Assembly: GCF_002967765.1 (NCBI RefSeq)
Contig: NZ_PUHY01000012.1
Location: forward strand, 558,001 to 622,000
Length of the DNA: 64,000 bases
DNA from: Blastopirellula marina
GTDB lineage: Bacteria > Planctomycetota > Planctomycetia > Pirellulales > Pirellulaceae
Reading direction: 5' to 3'
Part shown: positions 1 through 8,454 of the stretch, in pieces
Numbering within the stretch: the first letter of the stretch is position 1
Layout: each line of letters begins with the position of its first letter
Program-made: the position numbers and the translations under genes
The notes under the pieces: generated by a model
The model's input: only the letters and a program-made list of their open reading frames with translations
The model's database searches: none
Told to the model about the DNA's origin: nothing

Positions 1-987
1 GCTTTTCCATCGTTCGCTCGGCTCCAAGAAAAAGGGCGATGCGCCCAAAATCGAGAGATCATGTTCACGTTTCAAGTACTCTTTCAAGGCGTCTTCGAAA
101 GCAGTTTGTGCCAATTGCCGCACACCCGCCTTTTCGGCAACGTCGCCGATTTGAAGGAGTTTAAGAACACTACTACTGGAATCATTCTCTTTAACAAGTC
201 CAATCACTTTTTGGAGTTGAACCTTTGCCAAGTCCGTTCGACCTTCCGCAGCAGCAACCTCCGCGCTACGCAGTGCCCGTGTATATTGCAGATCTTCTTC
301 CGACATCTGTTGGTCGATTGCCAACCTAATCTGTTGGTCGAGGTAACCAGGGTCGCTGGGAACAAGAAGGCGGCCCACTTTGTTGATTCGCTCCTCCAGT
401 TTCGTTCGAAGATCAGGATCGCTGATTCGCTCGACCAGCTTATGGGCCTCGTCTAATTCTCCAACTTCGGAAAGATTGCTCACGATACTCTTAAGTGTGC
501 TATCGCGATTTTCCGGATCAAAGGAATCCAAATCGCACTTCGCTAGTGCGACTTGTAAGCCAGTCATATCACGACGTTTTATGCGTTCCACCGCAACCAA
601 TGTGAACGCACGTAGCTTTCCGTATCGGGGCAGAGGATCTGCGACGCGAAACGCCGCTTCCAGATCACCACACTGCGCAAACCCCGACGCGGCGAAATAG
701 CGAAAGCTCATTGCTTTCTGCGGTACGCCTGCAGGAAGTAACGAAAGGGTTTCTTCAACACATCCTTTGGCAGCCAGGACGTGCGCCGACACATCGCGCA
801 CGTAGTCTTTGGAGTGTTCAGGAAGCCGTTCTCCATTGAGTAGGGCATTCGTTAGATCGAAGGTTCGTTGAACCCAAACGTGGTTGGTTGTGGCGTCGGC
901 GTTTGCTGGGGCCACTAGAAGTACGCCAAAAAGTAGAATGGGAAACGTCCAATGGCGTTGGCAAGCTCGATAGGATTGAGAAAACAC
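1..987 (-). CDS. Exported protein of unknown function (3' end outside window)
   Basis: An open frame runs leftward from a GTG at 987 to the window edge without a stop, giving 329 codons. The N-terminus has basic residues, a hydrophobic stretch (FPILLFGVLLVAP) and a likely signal peptidase site after ANA, so export is likely. The rest is helical, rich in Leu, Ala, Glu and Lys, with spaced helix pairs resembling TPR-like repeats (for example around LDEAHKLVERIS and AKVQLQKVIGLVK). I do not recognise the family. The start is uncertain: GTG 987 is the only standard start that keeps the whole signal peptide, and no strong ribosome binding site is visible. The C-terminus is missing. Confidence 0.75.
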   Translation of the reverse strand, partial: MFSQSYRACQRHWTFPILLFGVLLVAPANADATTNHVWVQRTFDLTNALLNGERLPEHSKDYVRDVSAHVLAAKGCVEETLSLLPAGVPQKAMSFRYFAASGFAQCGDLEAAFRVADPLPRYGKLRAFTLVAVERIKRRDMTGLQVALAKCDLDSFDPENRDSTLKSIVSNLSEVGELDEAHKLVERISDPDLRTKLEERINKVGRLLVPSDPGYLDQQIRLAIDQQMSEEDLQYTRALRSAEVAAAEGRTDLAKVQLQKVIGLVKENDSSSSVLKLLQIGDVAEKAGVRQLAQTAFEDALKEYLKREHDLSILGASPFFLEPSERWKS

Positions 988-1155
988 GACAGTTCCATAC
1001 CCAAGTGCGTACGAATGATGATTCGATCTAATTCCGCAATCCTTTCAGTCTACCCACCACCGAACGGAAAGCATGGTACACCCTGACAGCATTTCCAGAA
1101 TATGCCTTAACCGTTTCATATACCAAAGGTTACGGCAATTCACTGCGACTCTAAA

Positions 1156-1184
1156 TTGACAATTGAACATCCATCCGGCATACT
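1156..1184 (+). promoter_or_regulatory. Candidate sigma-70 promoter upstream of tRNA-Gly
   Basis: TTGACA at 1156-1161 and CATACT at 1179-1184 are separated by 17 bases. The -35 is a perfect match and the -10 matches 4 of 6. The tRNA starts about 118 bases downstream, so the promoter could serve the tRNA and possibly tig. This is a sequence match only. Confidence 0.4.
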
Positions 1185-1301
1185 TTCTTCTCTGGCAAGC
1201 GAAATTTCGCTTCCCCCGGGTAGACCAGTTTCGATTATTCGCTAAACTGGTGCTTTCCTAGATGAGGGAATTGGATCCTTAAGGGATTCTGCTTTCCTTT
1301 T

Positions 1302-1374
1302 GCGGGTGTAGCTCAGTTGGTAGAGCACAACGTTGCCAACGTTGTTGTCGACGGTTCGAATCCGTTCACCCGCT
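1302..1374 (+). tRNA. tRNA-Gly (anticodon GCC)
   Basis: A 73-base cloverleaf. The acceptor stem pairs GCGGGTG with CACCCGC, followed by discriminator T. The D arm contains AGCTCAGTTGGTAGAGC. The anticodon stem CAACG/CGTTG holds the loop TTGCCAA with anticodon GCC at 1335-1337. The T arm contains GGTTCGAATCC. The CCA end is not encoded, since CTT follows. It lies 260 bases upstream of tig on the same strand. Confidence 0.97.
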
Positions 1375-1387
1375 CTTACTTTTGATT

Positions 1388-1424
1388 GCATTGCGAAGTG
1401 TGCCTCATTTGGCACACGCAATGC
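1388..1424 (+). terminator. Hairpin after tRNA-Gly, possible terminator
   Basis: GCATTGC (1388-1394) and GTGTGCC (1398-1404) pair with GGCACAC (1411-1417) and GCAATGC (1418-1424), giving a 14-bp stem with a 3-base bulge and a 6-base loop. There is no T run behind it, so it may be a processing or weak termination structure. A smaller hairpin, CCCGC/GCGGG, follows just before tig. Confidence 0.4.
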
Positions 1425-1634
1425 AGCAAAACATCTGGTGGATGTGGCTCTTGGCAGTGCTTTGCCACATCGCCACGTTTAATCCGAGACGCTGTAAAGC
1501 ATAAACAGTGTGACGAGTCTCGCGGCGTGGGTGAGGATAAACCCACCCATTCTGCTCTGACATCAGTTGCTAATGAATCCCGCGAATACTGCGGGCTTTC
1601 TGATTGTTCACCCCAGATTTTGCGGAATCGCTGA

Positions 1635-3104
1635 ATGAATTCGCCTGACATTGAAAACGCCGAAGGTTCGGTTGCTGAAGCGGATGCCCCCAAGAAGTTG
1701 ACGCTCGACGTTAAAGTCGACGCTCCTAGCTCTTGCCAGCGACACGTCACGGTCACTGTTTCGCGTGAGGACATCGATCGTTACTTTGACGTTGCGATCG
1801 AAGACATGGTCCCGAACGCTGCTGTTCCTGGTTTCCGTAAGGGTTTCGCCCCGAAGAAGCTGGTTGAAAAGCGTTTCCGTGCGGAAGTTAAGGACCAAGT
1901 GAAGGGCACGCTGTTGATGGACAGCATGACCCAAGCCACGGAAGAGCAATCGTTCTCGGCAATCAGCGAGCCTGATTTCAACTACTCGGTGATCGAACTG
2001 CCAGACGAAGGGGATCTGACCTTCGAATTCGATATCGAAGTCCGCCCAGAGTTCGACCTGCCGAAATGGAAGGGTCTGAAACTCGAAAAGCCGACCAAGT
2101 CGTTCGAGAAGGAAGATATCGACAAGCATCTGACACAGGTTCTTGGTCGCTACGCTTCGTTGGCCCCGTACGAAGGTGCTGCCGAAAAGGACGATTTCCT
2201 GGTCTGTAATCTGATCTTCAAGCACGACGGCAAGAAGATCGAACACGCCGAAGAAGAGCAGATTCGTCTTCGCGAAAAGCTGAGCTTCCAAGATGCGAAG
2301 TGGGAAGACTTCGGTAAGGAAATGACCGGGGCCAAGGCGGGCGATAAGAAGACCGCTACCCTAACCATCAGCGACGAAGCTGCCAACGAGCAAATGCGTG
2401 GCAAGGAAGTCGAGATGGAAATTGAAGTCCTGGAAGTGAAGCGTATGGAGCTTCCGGAAATGGACGAAGCGTTCCTGAAGCAAATCGGCGGCTTTGAAAG
2501 CGAAGGCGATTTGCGTGACTACGTGAAGTCGGACATGGAACGCCAATTGGCCTACTACCAGCAGCAACGTCTGCGTCAGCAAATCACCGAAGAGCTGACC
2601 AAGGACGCCGATTGGGATCTGCCGCCGGAGCTGCTGAAGCGACAAGCTCGCCGCGAACTGGAACGAGCCACTCTCGAACTCCGCTCGGCCGGGTTTGGTG
2701 AGGACGACATCCGTGCTCACGAAAACGAACTGCGTCAAAACAGCATGGCTTCGACTCGCAAGGCGTTGAAGGAGCACTTCATCCTCGAGCGAATTGCCGA
2801 AGAAGAGAAAATCGAAGAGTCGCAGCAAGACTACGATATGGAAGTCATGCAGATCGCCATGCAGCGTGGTGAATCGCCACGACGCGTGCGTGCCCAACTG
2901 GAAAAGGGGGGCATGATGGACGTGCTGCGTAATCAAATCATTGAACGCAAAGTGATCGACCTGATCAACAGCGAAGCGACCCACACCGAAACGGACGCCG
3001 ACCTGCAGCAGGGCAACACCGCCGCGGTCAACATCCTGATCTGTGGTGAAGGGGAAGAAGCTGCCCCGGCCACCGAGAAGGAAGAAGCTTCGGACGCCGA
3101 ATAG
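1635..3104 (+). CDS. tig: Trigger factor, ribosome-associated chaperone
   Basis: 489 residues. Trigger factor binds the ribosome exit tunnel and helps nascent chains fold. The ribosome-binding domain has the signature loop as GFRKGFAP at residues 66-73, where the family usually has GFRxGxxP. The central PPIase-like domain (about 180-270) and long helical C-terminal domain follow, rich in Glu, Lys and Arg as expected. The first 20 residues before the conserved start of the fold, and the acidic tail (about 460-489), are extensions compared with the E. coli protein (432 residues). It is followed by a strong hairpin and then two clpP genes; tig-clpP order is widespread in bacteria and fits a protein-quality-control locus. 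Confidence 0.95.
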   Translation: MNSPDIENAEGSVAEADAPKKLTLDVKVDAPSSCQRHVTVTVSREDIDRYFDVAIEDMVPNAAVPGFRKGFAPKKLVEKRFRAEVKDQVKGTLLMDSMTQATEEQSFSAISEPDFNYSVIELPDEGDLTFEFDIEVRPEFDLPKWKGLKLEKPTKSFEKEDIDKHLTQVLGRYASLAPYEGAAEKDDFLVCNLIFKHDGKKIEHAEEEQIRLREKLSFQDAKWEDFGKEMTGAKAGDKKTATLTISDEAANEQMRGKEVEMEIEVLEVKRMELPEMDEAFLKQIGGFESEGDLRDYVKSDMERQLAYYQQQRLRQQITEELTKDADWDLPPELLKRQARRELERATLELRSAGFGEDDIRAHENELRQNSMASTRKALKEHFILERIAEEEKIEESQQDYDMEVMQIAMQRGESPRRVRAQLEKGGMMDVLRNQIIERKVIDLINSEATHTETDADLQQGNTAAVNILICGEGEEAAPATEKEEASDAE

Positions 3105-3130
3105 TCCGTGAAGTTTCTTTGTGAAATACC

Positions 3131-3162
3131 CACAAGCCCTGATCGTACGGTCAGGGCTTGTG
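3131..3162 (+). terminator. Terminator hairpin behind tig
   Basis: A perfect 12-bp stem: CACAAGCCCTGA (3131-3142) pairs with TCAGGGCTTGTG (3151-3162) around an 8-base loop. TCATTTCTT follows, so the T run is weak, but stem length and position 27 bases after the tig stop fit a terminator. Confidence 0.75.
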
Positions 3163-3476
3163 TCATTTCTTGGTTTACCTATTTCCACATTCTGCCGTGA
3201 TAGCAGGACGTGCTTGGCTGAATTTCGGCGTTCCAGCGGACTGAAACTTTAGCCGTGGCAAAATAATCCGGCTCGTACCGGTTAGCAAAAGTACAAAAAG
3301 TTCGCAGGCCCCCTTACCAAGTGTCTTCTACGGTTGTCTTCCCCTGGTAACTGGAGACAATAACAGGGTACTTCTCGATGTTTGCTTCGCCGGAAGCGGA
3401 CCGGGCGGGCAGGTGGGTTTGTTCCAGTGCCACGGCGTCCTTTCGCGGCACTTTTGAATTGGAAGGATCGACGACC
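3163..3476 (+). other. Leader region before clpP1
   Basis: About 310 bases without a supported gene. An in-frame ATG at 3378 would add 33 residues to ClpP1, but that extension lacks ClpP character and has no good ribosome binding site, while GGAAGGA at 3461-3467 sits correctly before the ATG at 3477. The stretch probably holds the clpP promoter, though I see no convincing boxes. Confidence 0.4.
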
Positions 3477-4106
3477 ATGAATTTTGATTATCTCAATGCA
3501 CCCGTCGGGCCCCAGGCGATGGCCTACGCCGAATACCAACGGCAGCGTCAGATGACGCTGAACGATCTCTTGCTGGAGAATCGGATTATCTTCCTGCAGG
3601 GCGAGATCTACGACGGTAACGCCAACCAACTGGTGATGCAGCTGCTGTACTTGCAGAGCGAAAACCGCCGCAAGCAGATTCACTTCTACATCAACTCGCC
3701 AGGTGGTAGTGTCACCGCAACGATGGCCATCTACGACACGATGAATATGCTCTCGTGCCCGGTCGCCACTTACTGCGTTGGTTTGGCCGCCAGCGGTGGC
3801 GCTATCTTGCTGGCCGGTGGTGCTGCTGGTAAGCGTTTCATCCTGCCGCATGCTAAAGTGATGATCCACCAACCGCATGGTGGCGTCGGCGGTCAGGTTT
3901 CGGACATCGAAATTCAAGCCAACGAAATCATCAAGACGCGCGAAGAACTGAATAAGATTCTCGCTCAACATTGCGACCAGCCGATCGATAAGATCGCCAA
4001 GGACGTCAACCGCGACTTCTACATGAACGCCCAAGAGGCTAAGGAATATCGGATCGTCGACGAGATCCTCAACAAACCGCCCGCAGAAGCAGGCGAAGAG
4101 GACTAA
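3477..4106 (+). CDS. clpP: ClpP protease subunit, copy 1
   Basis: 209 residues, usual ClpP length. This is the serine peptidase subunit that forms the Clp degradation chamber with an AAA+ unfoldase. The catalytic triad reads Ser106 (in GLAASGGA), His131 (MIHQP) and Asp180 (NRD). The INSPGGSV oxyanion region is intact. The residue after the catalytic serine is Gly rather than the common Met, and Leu replaces the usual Gln in GQAAS. That divergence from copy 2 suggests a ClpP1/ClpP2 pair with distinct roles or a mixed ring. The start at 3477 is chosen for its ribosome binding site. The second clpP follows 154 bases downstream on the same strand. Confidence 0.93.
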   Translation: MNFDYLNAPVGPQAMAYAEYQRQRQMTLNDLLLENRIIFLQGEIYDGNANQLVMQLLYLQSENRRKQIHFYINSPGGSVTATMAIYDTMNMLSCPVATYCVGLAASGGAILLAGGAAGKRFILPHAKVMIHQPHGGVGGQVSDIEIQANEIIKTREELNKILAQHCDQPIDKIAKDVNRDFYMNAQEAKEYRIVDEILNKPPAEAGEED

Positions 4107-4134
4107 AGGCAAATTGGCCGGAACTTCCGATTCT

Positions 4135-4175
4135 CGTACCCTCGCCCCTTTAGGGAGAGGGTTAAGGTGAAAAGG
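4135..4175 (+). repeat. Intergenic planctomycete-type palindromic repeat
   Basis: CCCTC (4139-4143), then GCCCCTTTAGG, then GAGGG (4157-4161), followed by TTAAGGTGAAAAGG. Read on the minus strand it resembles the dispersed element that gives false peptides of the 'LTPALSRGE' type in planctomycete genomes (here NPLPKGARVRE). This is the only copy I found in the window, and it sits between the two clpP genes. Confidence 0.5.
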
Positions 4176-4260
4176 AAAAAGCCAGGCACTCGCCAACCAC
4201 CTTCAACGATCTCGACATTCCGATACTCAAATACACATTCCAGACACTGGAGCTTATACC

Positions 4261-4848
4261 ATGCCTCTGATTCCTTACGTGGTGGAAAAAAGCGGACGGG
4301 AAGAACGCGTCTTCGATATTTACAGCCGCTTGCTGAAAGACCGAATCATCTTTCTGGGCACTGGCGTCAATGATGAAGTCGCCAACCTGATCGTGGCTCA
4401 GATGCTCTTCCTGCAATCGGAAGATCCTAAGGCTGACATCAACTTATACGTCAACTCACCGGGGGGTAGCGTCAGCGCCGGGATGGCGATTTACGACACC
4501 ATGCAGTTTGTGACCTGCGATGTTGCGACCTACTGCATCGGTCAGGCCGCTTCGATGGGTGCGGTGCTCCTAACGGCTGGTGCCGCTGGCAAGCGATATG
4601 CACTGCCGAACGCTCGCGTGATGATTCACCAACCGCTGGCTGGCATGCAGGGTACTGCGGAAGATATTCTGATTCACGCTACGGAATTCAAGCGGATCAA
4701 GCACCGCATGAACGAAATCCTTTTAAAGCACACCGGCAAGCCTATCGATCAAATCGAAGCCGATACCGATCGCGATCGCTTCATGAGCGCTGAAGAAGCC
4801 GCTGAGTACGGCTTGATCGACAAGGTAGTTGAGCACATGACCAACTAA
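4261..4848 (+). CDS. clpP: ClpP protease subunit, copy 2
   Basis: 195 residues and closer to the canonical sequence than copy 1. The triad is Ser98 (GQAASMGA), His123 (MIHQP) and Asp172 ([11 protein letters not shown]). [11 protein letters not shown] is intact and the N-terminus ([11 protein letters not shown]) is the classical form. GGAG lies a few bases before the ATG. A strong terminator follows, so clpP1 and clpP2 are probably one transcript. No clpX gene is present here. Confidence 0.96.
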   Translation: MPLIPYVVEKSGREERVFDIYSRLLKDRIIFLGTGVNDEVANLIVAQMLFLQSEDPKADINLYVNSPGGSVSAGMAIYDTMQFVTCDVATYCIGQAASMGAVLLTAGAAGKRYALPNARVMIHQPLAGMQGTAEDILIHATEFKRIKHRMNEILLKHTGKPIDQIEADTDRDRFMSAEEAAEYGLIDKVVEHMTN

Positions 4849-4880
4849 CGTTGGTTTGGCTCAACAATTGAATCCACGAA

Positions 4881-4913
4881 AGATGCCCGGTATAGTGCCG
4901 GGCATCTTTTTTT
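4881..4913 (+). terminator. Rho-independent terminator after clpP2
   Basis: AGATGCCCGG (4881-4890) pairs with CCGGGCATCT (4898-4907) around a 7-base loop, and a run of seven T residues begins at 4907. This is a textbook intrinsic terminator, 32 bases after the clpP2 stop. Confidence 0.93.
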
Positions 4914-4945
4914 GTTTTCGTTCTTCAATTTTCCAGGGGCCGCAC

Positions 4946-5452
4946 ATGTCGCAGTGGGAAACAACCATCATTCCATTGAAAGACGCAAGCGATCTCCTAA
5001 TCGCCTTTGGAGTAGATACCGGTAGCGACCAAGTCCATCGCTGGAAGCGGGAGGATGGTTTCCGCTGGATCGACCTGGAAGGGCTGCTTAGCGAAAGCGA
5101 TTCGGTCCTTGTAATCGATTGGCGAGAGGAATTATCCATTGCTCTGGAAGAGATCCAAGAACAATTGGAGCAACTGCAAATCGACTTCGAGTTCGACCTG
5201 GATGAAAACGAGGAACAAGGAGATATCACCGTCGAAGACGTAACGAAACCAGTCAAATACATACCCGATGATGGGGACGAATTCCATACTGTCATCAACA
5301 CAATCAACGAGCTTATCCAGCCCAGAGCCCGGTATCGCATGTTTCGCTCGTCCGAGGGAAGTGATACTTGGAGCTACACGTTGCTGACGGAAGAAGCTTG
5401 GCGAAAGTTGGAGTCAGACGCCCCAAAGACGGTTGTGCTCTTGTTCGCATGA
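4946..5452 (+). CDS. Acidic protein of unknown function
   Basis: 168 residues from the ATG at 4946, which opens the conserved-looking part (MSQWETTIIPLKDAS). An upstream in-frame start lies inside the clpP2 terminator and is unlikely. The protein is soluble and acidic, with a coiled stretch rich in Glu, Gln and Leu (about residues 60-90) and an acidic segment after it. There is no signal peptide or membrane segment. I do not recognise the family. The size and composition recall small SMI1/KNR4-like or immunity-type proteins, but no diagnostic motif is visible. It converges with the three-gene operon on the other strand. Confidence 0.7.
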   Translation: MSQWETTIIPLKDASDLLIAFGVDTGSDQVHRWKREDGFRWIDLEGLLSESDSVLVIDWREELSIALEEIQEQLEQLQIDFEFDLDENEEQGDITVEDVTKPVKYIPDDGDEFHTVINTINELIQPRARYRMFRSSEGSDTWSYTLLTEEAWRKLESDAPKTVVLLFA

Positions 5453-5468
5453 TCCTACCTCGTGACAC

Positions 5469-6242
5469 TTACTTCCACTCATCCCACACCACTTCAATAT
5501 GCACGTTATTGAAGTCCGGGTCTTCTACATCACCTCCGTGGTGGGCGATGCCTCCGGGTGGTAACGCTTCCATTCGGATCGCCTTACCCTCGGGAACGAC
5601 CAGGCCGAAAGCTTGGTGCTCGATTAGTCGTTGAATCATTTCGACGACCGCTTTTTTCTGATCGCTCGGTACGTTGTGGACGCTGATGTCAGGGCGGCCG
5701 AACTTGCGCATGCCGCGGGTATGGTACCAGGTGCGATCATTGGCATGTTCTTCCGGTGAGAAAAGGGTCACCGTATGACTTCGCGGTACTGGCTTAGCTG
5801 GCTCGAAGATTCGCTCTTTCCATTCTCTTGGATGCCACCACTGAAACATCTGTGGGTCGTAAACCGCACAACATCCTTCATCGAGAAAATAGGTGATTAG
5901 CCCAACCGTGTTTCGCAAGTAATTTAGGTTCGAATCATCTTCCGGGCTTCCTCGCAATACCGTACACGAGTCGCACTGCTCGATCTGTTCAGCCAATTCG
6001 GGCTCGTTTTGCTGAAGTTGTTCCCACAGATAACCTTCCTGGAAACTCGAGACAACCTCGGGATGCTGCTCAGGACCATATCGCATTACTTTGATCCCCG
6101 CAGGCATTTCGCTACAACGATACTTACTCGCCGACAACGAATTGCCAGCGGTTGGTTTTCCAAAGAGCACATAGAACAGAAAGGGTTCTCCGCCGCCAGG
6201 CGTGTAATGCTTACGGGTCCAATCTTCGAGATCTGCAGTCAT
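5469..6242 (-). CDS. Conserved-looking protein of unknown function, operon with ankyrin gene
   Basis: 257 residues, soluble, no signal peptide. The middle part (LITYFLDEGCCAVYDP) and the later RTWYHTRGMRKFGRPD stretch look like a globular domain. The latter recalls DUF4261-type proteins, but I cannot confirm that. It starts 5 bases after the stop of the ankyrin gene, so the two are almost certainly cotranscribed and probably work together. The C-terminus (ALPPGGIAHHGGDVEDPDFNN) is rich in Gly, His and Asp. Confidence 0.75.
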   Translation of the reverse strand: MTADLEDWTRKHYTPGGGEPFLFYVLFGKPTAGNSLSASKYRCSEMPAGIKVMRYGPEQHPEVVSSFQEGYLWEQLQQNEPELAEQIEQCDSCTVLRGSPEDDSNLNYLRNTVGLITYFLDEGCCAVYDPQMFQWWHPREWKERIFEPAKPVPRSHTVTLFSPEEHANDRTWYHTRGMRKFGRPDISVHNVPSDQKKAVVEMIQRLIEHQAFGLVVPEGKAIRMEALPPGGIAHHGGDVEDPDFNNVHIEVVWDEWK

Positions 6243-6247
6243 GATGT

Positions 6248-7498
6248 TTAACTTTCTTCGTTGGGGCTTTCAGAAAGGAATTCTTCCAACTTCTTAAGAC
6301 CATCGATATGCTCTTGAAGTTGGGGAGGTGTAGGCATGCCGCGCATCATCTTCATCGCTTCGTCCATCTGCTTGAGCTGATTACGAACAATGTCGGCTGG
6401 CGTTTCGCCGTTGGGGCTTAGGCGTGTAGGATCGGCACCCAGTTCCAGCAGAAGCTTGACGACGGGCTTCGAGCCTCGCATAGCGGCAGCGTGCAGTAGC
6501 GTACCGGTGTGTTGATCGTACTCATTGACGTCCGCTCCGAGTGCGATCAGTTCGCGAACGTTGTCGCCTTTACCGGCCATCACGGCCATATGAAGTGGTG
6601 AACTACCAACGCCCTGATTTCCTCGAAAATGAACGTCCGCGCCAAGCTCAACCATCCTTCGAAGGAACTCAGGCGAAGCATTTCCTGCGGCGAGAGACAA
6701 CGGCGGGACGATAAACATCTGATTCGTTTCGTTGATGTTCGCTCCTTCACCAACGAGACGTTCGATCGCCGCGAGATCTCCACGCATGGCCGCTTCATGA
6801 ACGGGCGAAGTGGAAACGCGTGCCGCTGGCGACTCTTCGCCCATCTCCGCCATTCCCTCAAAATCTTCCATGCCCATTTCAAAGATTCCGGGGTGATCCG
6901 ATGGCTCGCCCTGACCGATCCATAGCGCACCGACTTCTTCCGGTTGAACATCACGCCCGATGTCGCCGTAATCGGTGTAAAGCATCTCGGATCTGATCTC
7001 TAAGTGAGGGGCCAATGCACTGAGTCGCTCTTCCGCGAAGACATATTGCGAAGTAATTCCTTGCATCGCTTCAGCCTGCGTCCAAATCTTGAGTATCTCC
7101 TCCAAAGCCTCGACTGAGGTTTCTGCCCGACAATACTTTCTGAGAAGCTCGCAATTGGCAGCCATCGCACTTTCCTGCGACGTGTCGCCGTCAAAGTAAC
7201 CGGGACAAGAGTTGTATTCATCCAGCAACTTCCCGTTGTCGTACAACCAATAACAGATGAAGTCACTATCGTGATTTAGAAAGGCAAAGACGGGTGCTTC
7301 CAACTGGCGAGATAAAGGTTGAGCGATCTCTTGAATTCGCGCCGTGTTTTGCCGCGAAGCTAACGAATCCCAGAAACTGATCCAGCGGCCAGTTGGGCCA
7401 GAGATCCAGCCGCCTTCGATGCCGATCCCCTGCAGCACATCGGTGACTCGATCTTGGGACGAACCCTGCACGTGAAAATTGACAACAAACGCACCCAT
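6248..7498 (-). CDS. Ankyrin-repeat protein with a unique N-terminal domain
   Basis: 416 residues. The N-terminal half (about 1-200) is an unrecognised globular domain (VVNFHVQGSSQDRVTDV, then GYFDGDTSQESAM). Residues about 230-390 hold four ankyrin repeats, seen in SPVHEAAMRGDL, SPLHMAVMAGKG, TLLHAAAMRGSK and TPADIVRNQ with ELGADP-type turns. Ankyrin repeats bind protein partners. No export signal. Middle gene of a three-gene minus-strand operon (66 bases to the upstream gene, 5 bases to the downstream one). Partner and role unknown. Confidence 0.85.
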   Translation of the reverse strand: MGAFVVNFHVQGSSQDRVTDVLQGIGIEGGWISGPTGRWISFWDSLASRQNTARIQEIAQPLSRQLEAPVFAFLNHDSDFICYWLYDNGKLLDEYNSCPGYFDGDTSQESAMAANCELLRKYCRAETSVEALEEILKIWTQAEAMQGITSQYVFAEERLSALAPHLEIRSEMLYTDYGDIGRDVQPEEVGALWIGQGEPSDHPGIFEMGMEDFEGMAEMGEESPAARVSTSPVHEAAMRGDLAAIERLVGEGANINETNQMFIVPPLSLAAGNASPEFLRRMVELGADVHFRGNQGVGSSPLHMAVMAGKGDNVRELIALGADVNEYDQHTGTLLHAAAMRGSKPVVKLLLELGADPTRLSPNGETPADIVRNQLKQMDEAMKMMRGMPTPPQLQEHIDGLKKLEEFLSESPNEES

Positions 7499-7564
7499 CG
7501 TAATTCTCCGCGTATCGCTTACCGAATGAGTTGGCTCACGGAATCTCTTGTTTCGATCAAAACA

Positions 7565-8299
7565 TCACATCAACGAGAACAACCACAGCAGTGCCAACCA
7601 AATGGAACTGACCACGAAATTGACCGCCAGTGATTGAAAAATCAGATAGCGTGTCCTAGAAGAAAAGTTCCAGCTGAGCCGCAGCGCTGCGAAGAGTAGG
7701 AACAAAGAATAGAGCGTTCCAAACAATGGAATCAGAATGCCCAACACAGCAGCGTTCGCAGACTGCGTGATCAGATCTTCCGCTTCCTCTTGAGAAGTTG
7801 GCTCGTCCTCTGCTTCGATCTTCTCAAACATTGCCTGGACTGTCGGGGGCGCGTATGGGTTCGTCTCGTCCACGCTGGCCGACTCTGGGAGCGAAGCATT
7901 GGCCGGATCACGCGGGTCAGAACCATCCGACTCGGTTGCCAAATCGGCGACTTCTGGAAATGGCGCCTCGACTTCTTCGCGTGGCTGGCCGCACGACCAA
8001 CACATATCGAAGCCTGGCTCGATCACTTCTTCACACTCGCCACAAAACCACGGTCCGTTAATCGGATCACGGGCCTCGCGACTTAGTTCGTCGAGCAACC
8101 TCTGGGCACGCTTTGAATCTTCCGAACGGACAATCAGCTTCACGTCGCCCAGCGCCGAGCCGATGTAGCTTAGACTCGTCTTGAGATCAGCTCCCTCGAT
8201 GAACGCGTCGATGCCATTCCAATTGAGCACGGCCTTGGCGTGCTCAGCATCGGCGGGATTATGCCAGCTGGCAATCTTGACGAATTCGGGGGAGGGCAT
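7565..8299 (-). CDS. DUF2007-type protein with zinc ribbon and membrane tail
   Basis: 244 residues from the ATG at 8299, which has an AGGAA box about 10 bases upstream; a longer form starting at 8362 would add an unlikely segment. Residues 1-75 (FVKIASWHNPADAEHAKAVL) resemble the DUF2007 putative signal-transducing domain. A zinc ribbon follows (WFCGECEEVIEPGFDMCWSCG), then an acidic linker with the planctomycete NPYAPP motif, and two C-terminal membrane segments (about 175-200 and 215-240). It is probably a membrane-anchored cytoplasmic protein. First gene of the ankyrin operon. Confidence 0.8.
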   Translation of the reverse strand: MPSPEFVKIASWHNPADAEHAKAVLNWNGIDAFIEGADLKTSLSYIGSALGDVKLIVRSEDSKRAQRLLDELSREARDPINGPWFCGECEEVIEPGFDMCWSCGQPREEVEAPFPEVADLATESDGSDPRDPANASLPESASVDETNPYAPPTVQAMFEKIEAEDEPTSQEEAEDLITQSANAAVLGILIPLFGTLYSLFLLFAALRLSWNFSSRTRYLIFQSLAVNFVVSSIWLALLWLFSLM

Positions 8300-8395
8300 G
8301 ATGTGGCATTCCTGGAATGATTGTGCCTCGAAAATACACGTTCGATTCGGTGTGTCAAACAAATTCTGGAAGAGTCCTGGCCATTCGAAACAACC

Positions 8396-8417
8396 AAGGC
8401 CGCGTCGTGGCGGCCTT
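8396..8417 (-). terminator. Hairpin downstream of porin fossil
   Basis: AAGGCCGC (8396-8403) pairs perfectly with GCGGCCTT (8410-8417) around a 6-base loop. It lies about 38 bases past the stop of the minus-strand porin fragment, where the ancestral gene would have ended transcription. No strong T run. Confidence 0.5.
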
Positions 8418-8454
8418 GCCTCTTCCGTGACAAGTTTGGCAACGTTTGTCCGCG

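Noticed and set aside
2361-3188. 275-codon minus-strand frame over tig
   Set aside because: Antisense to trigger factor; no family resemblance, Phe/Leu-rich shadow.
3282-4196. 304-codon minus-strand frame over clpP1
   Set aside because: It lies antisense to a clear ClpP gene and its Asp/Val-rich composition mirrors the codon pattern of the plus strand. Its N-terminal part comes from the intergenic repeat.
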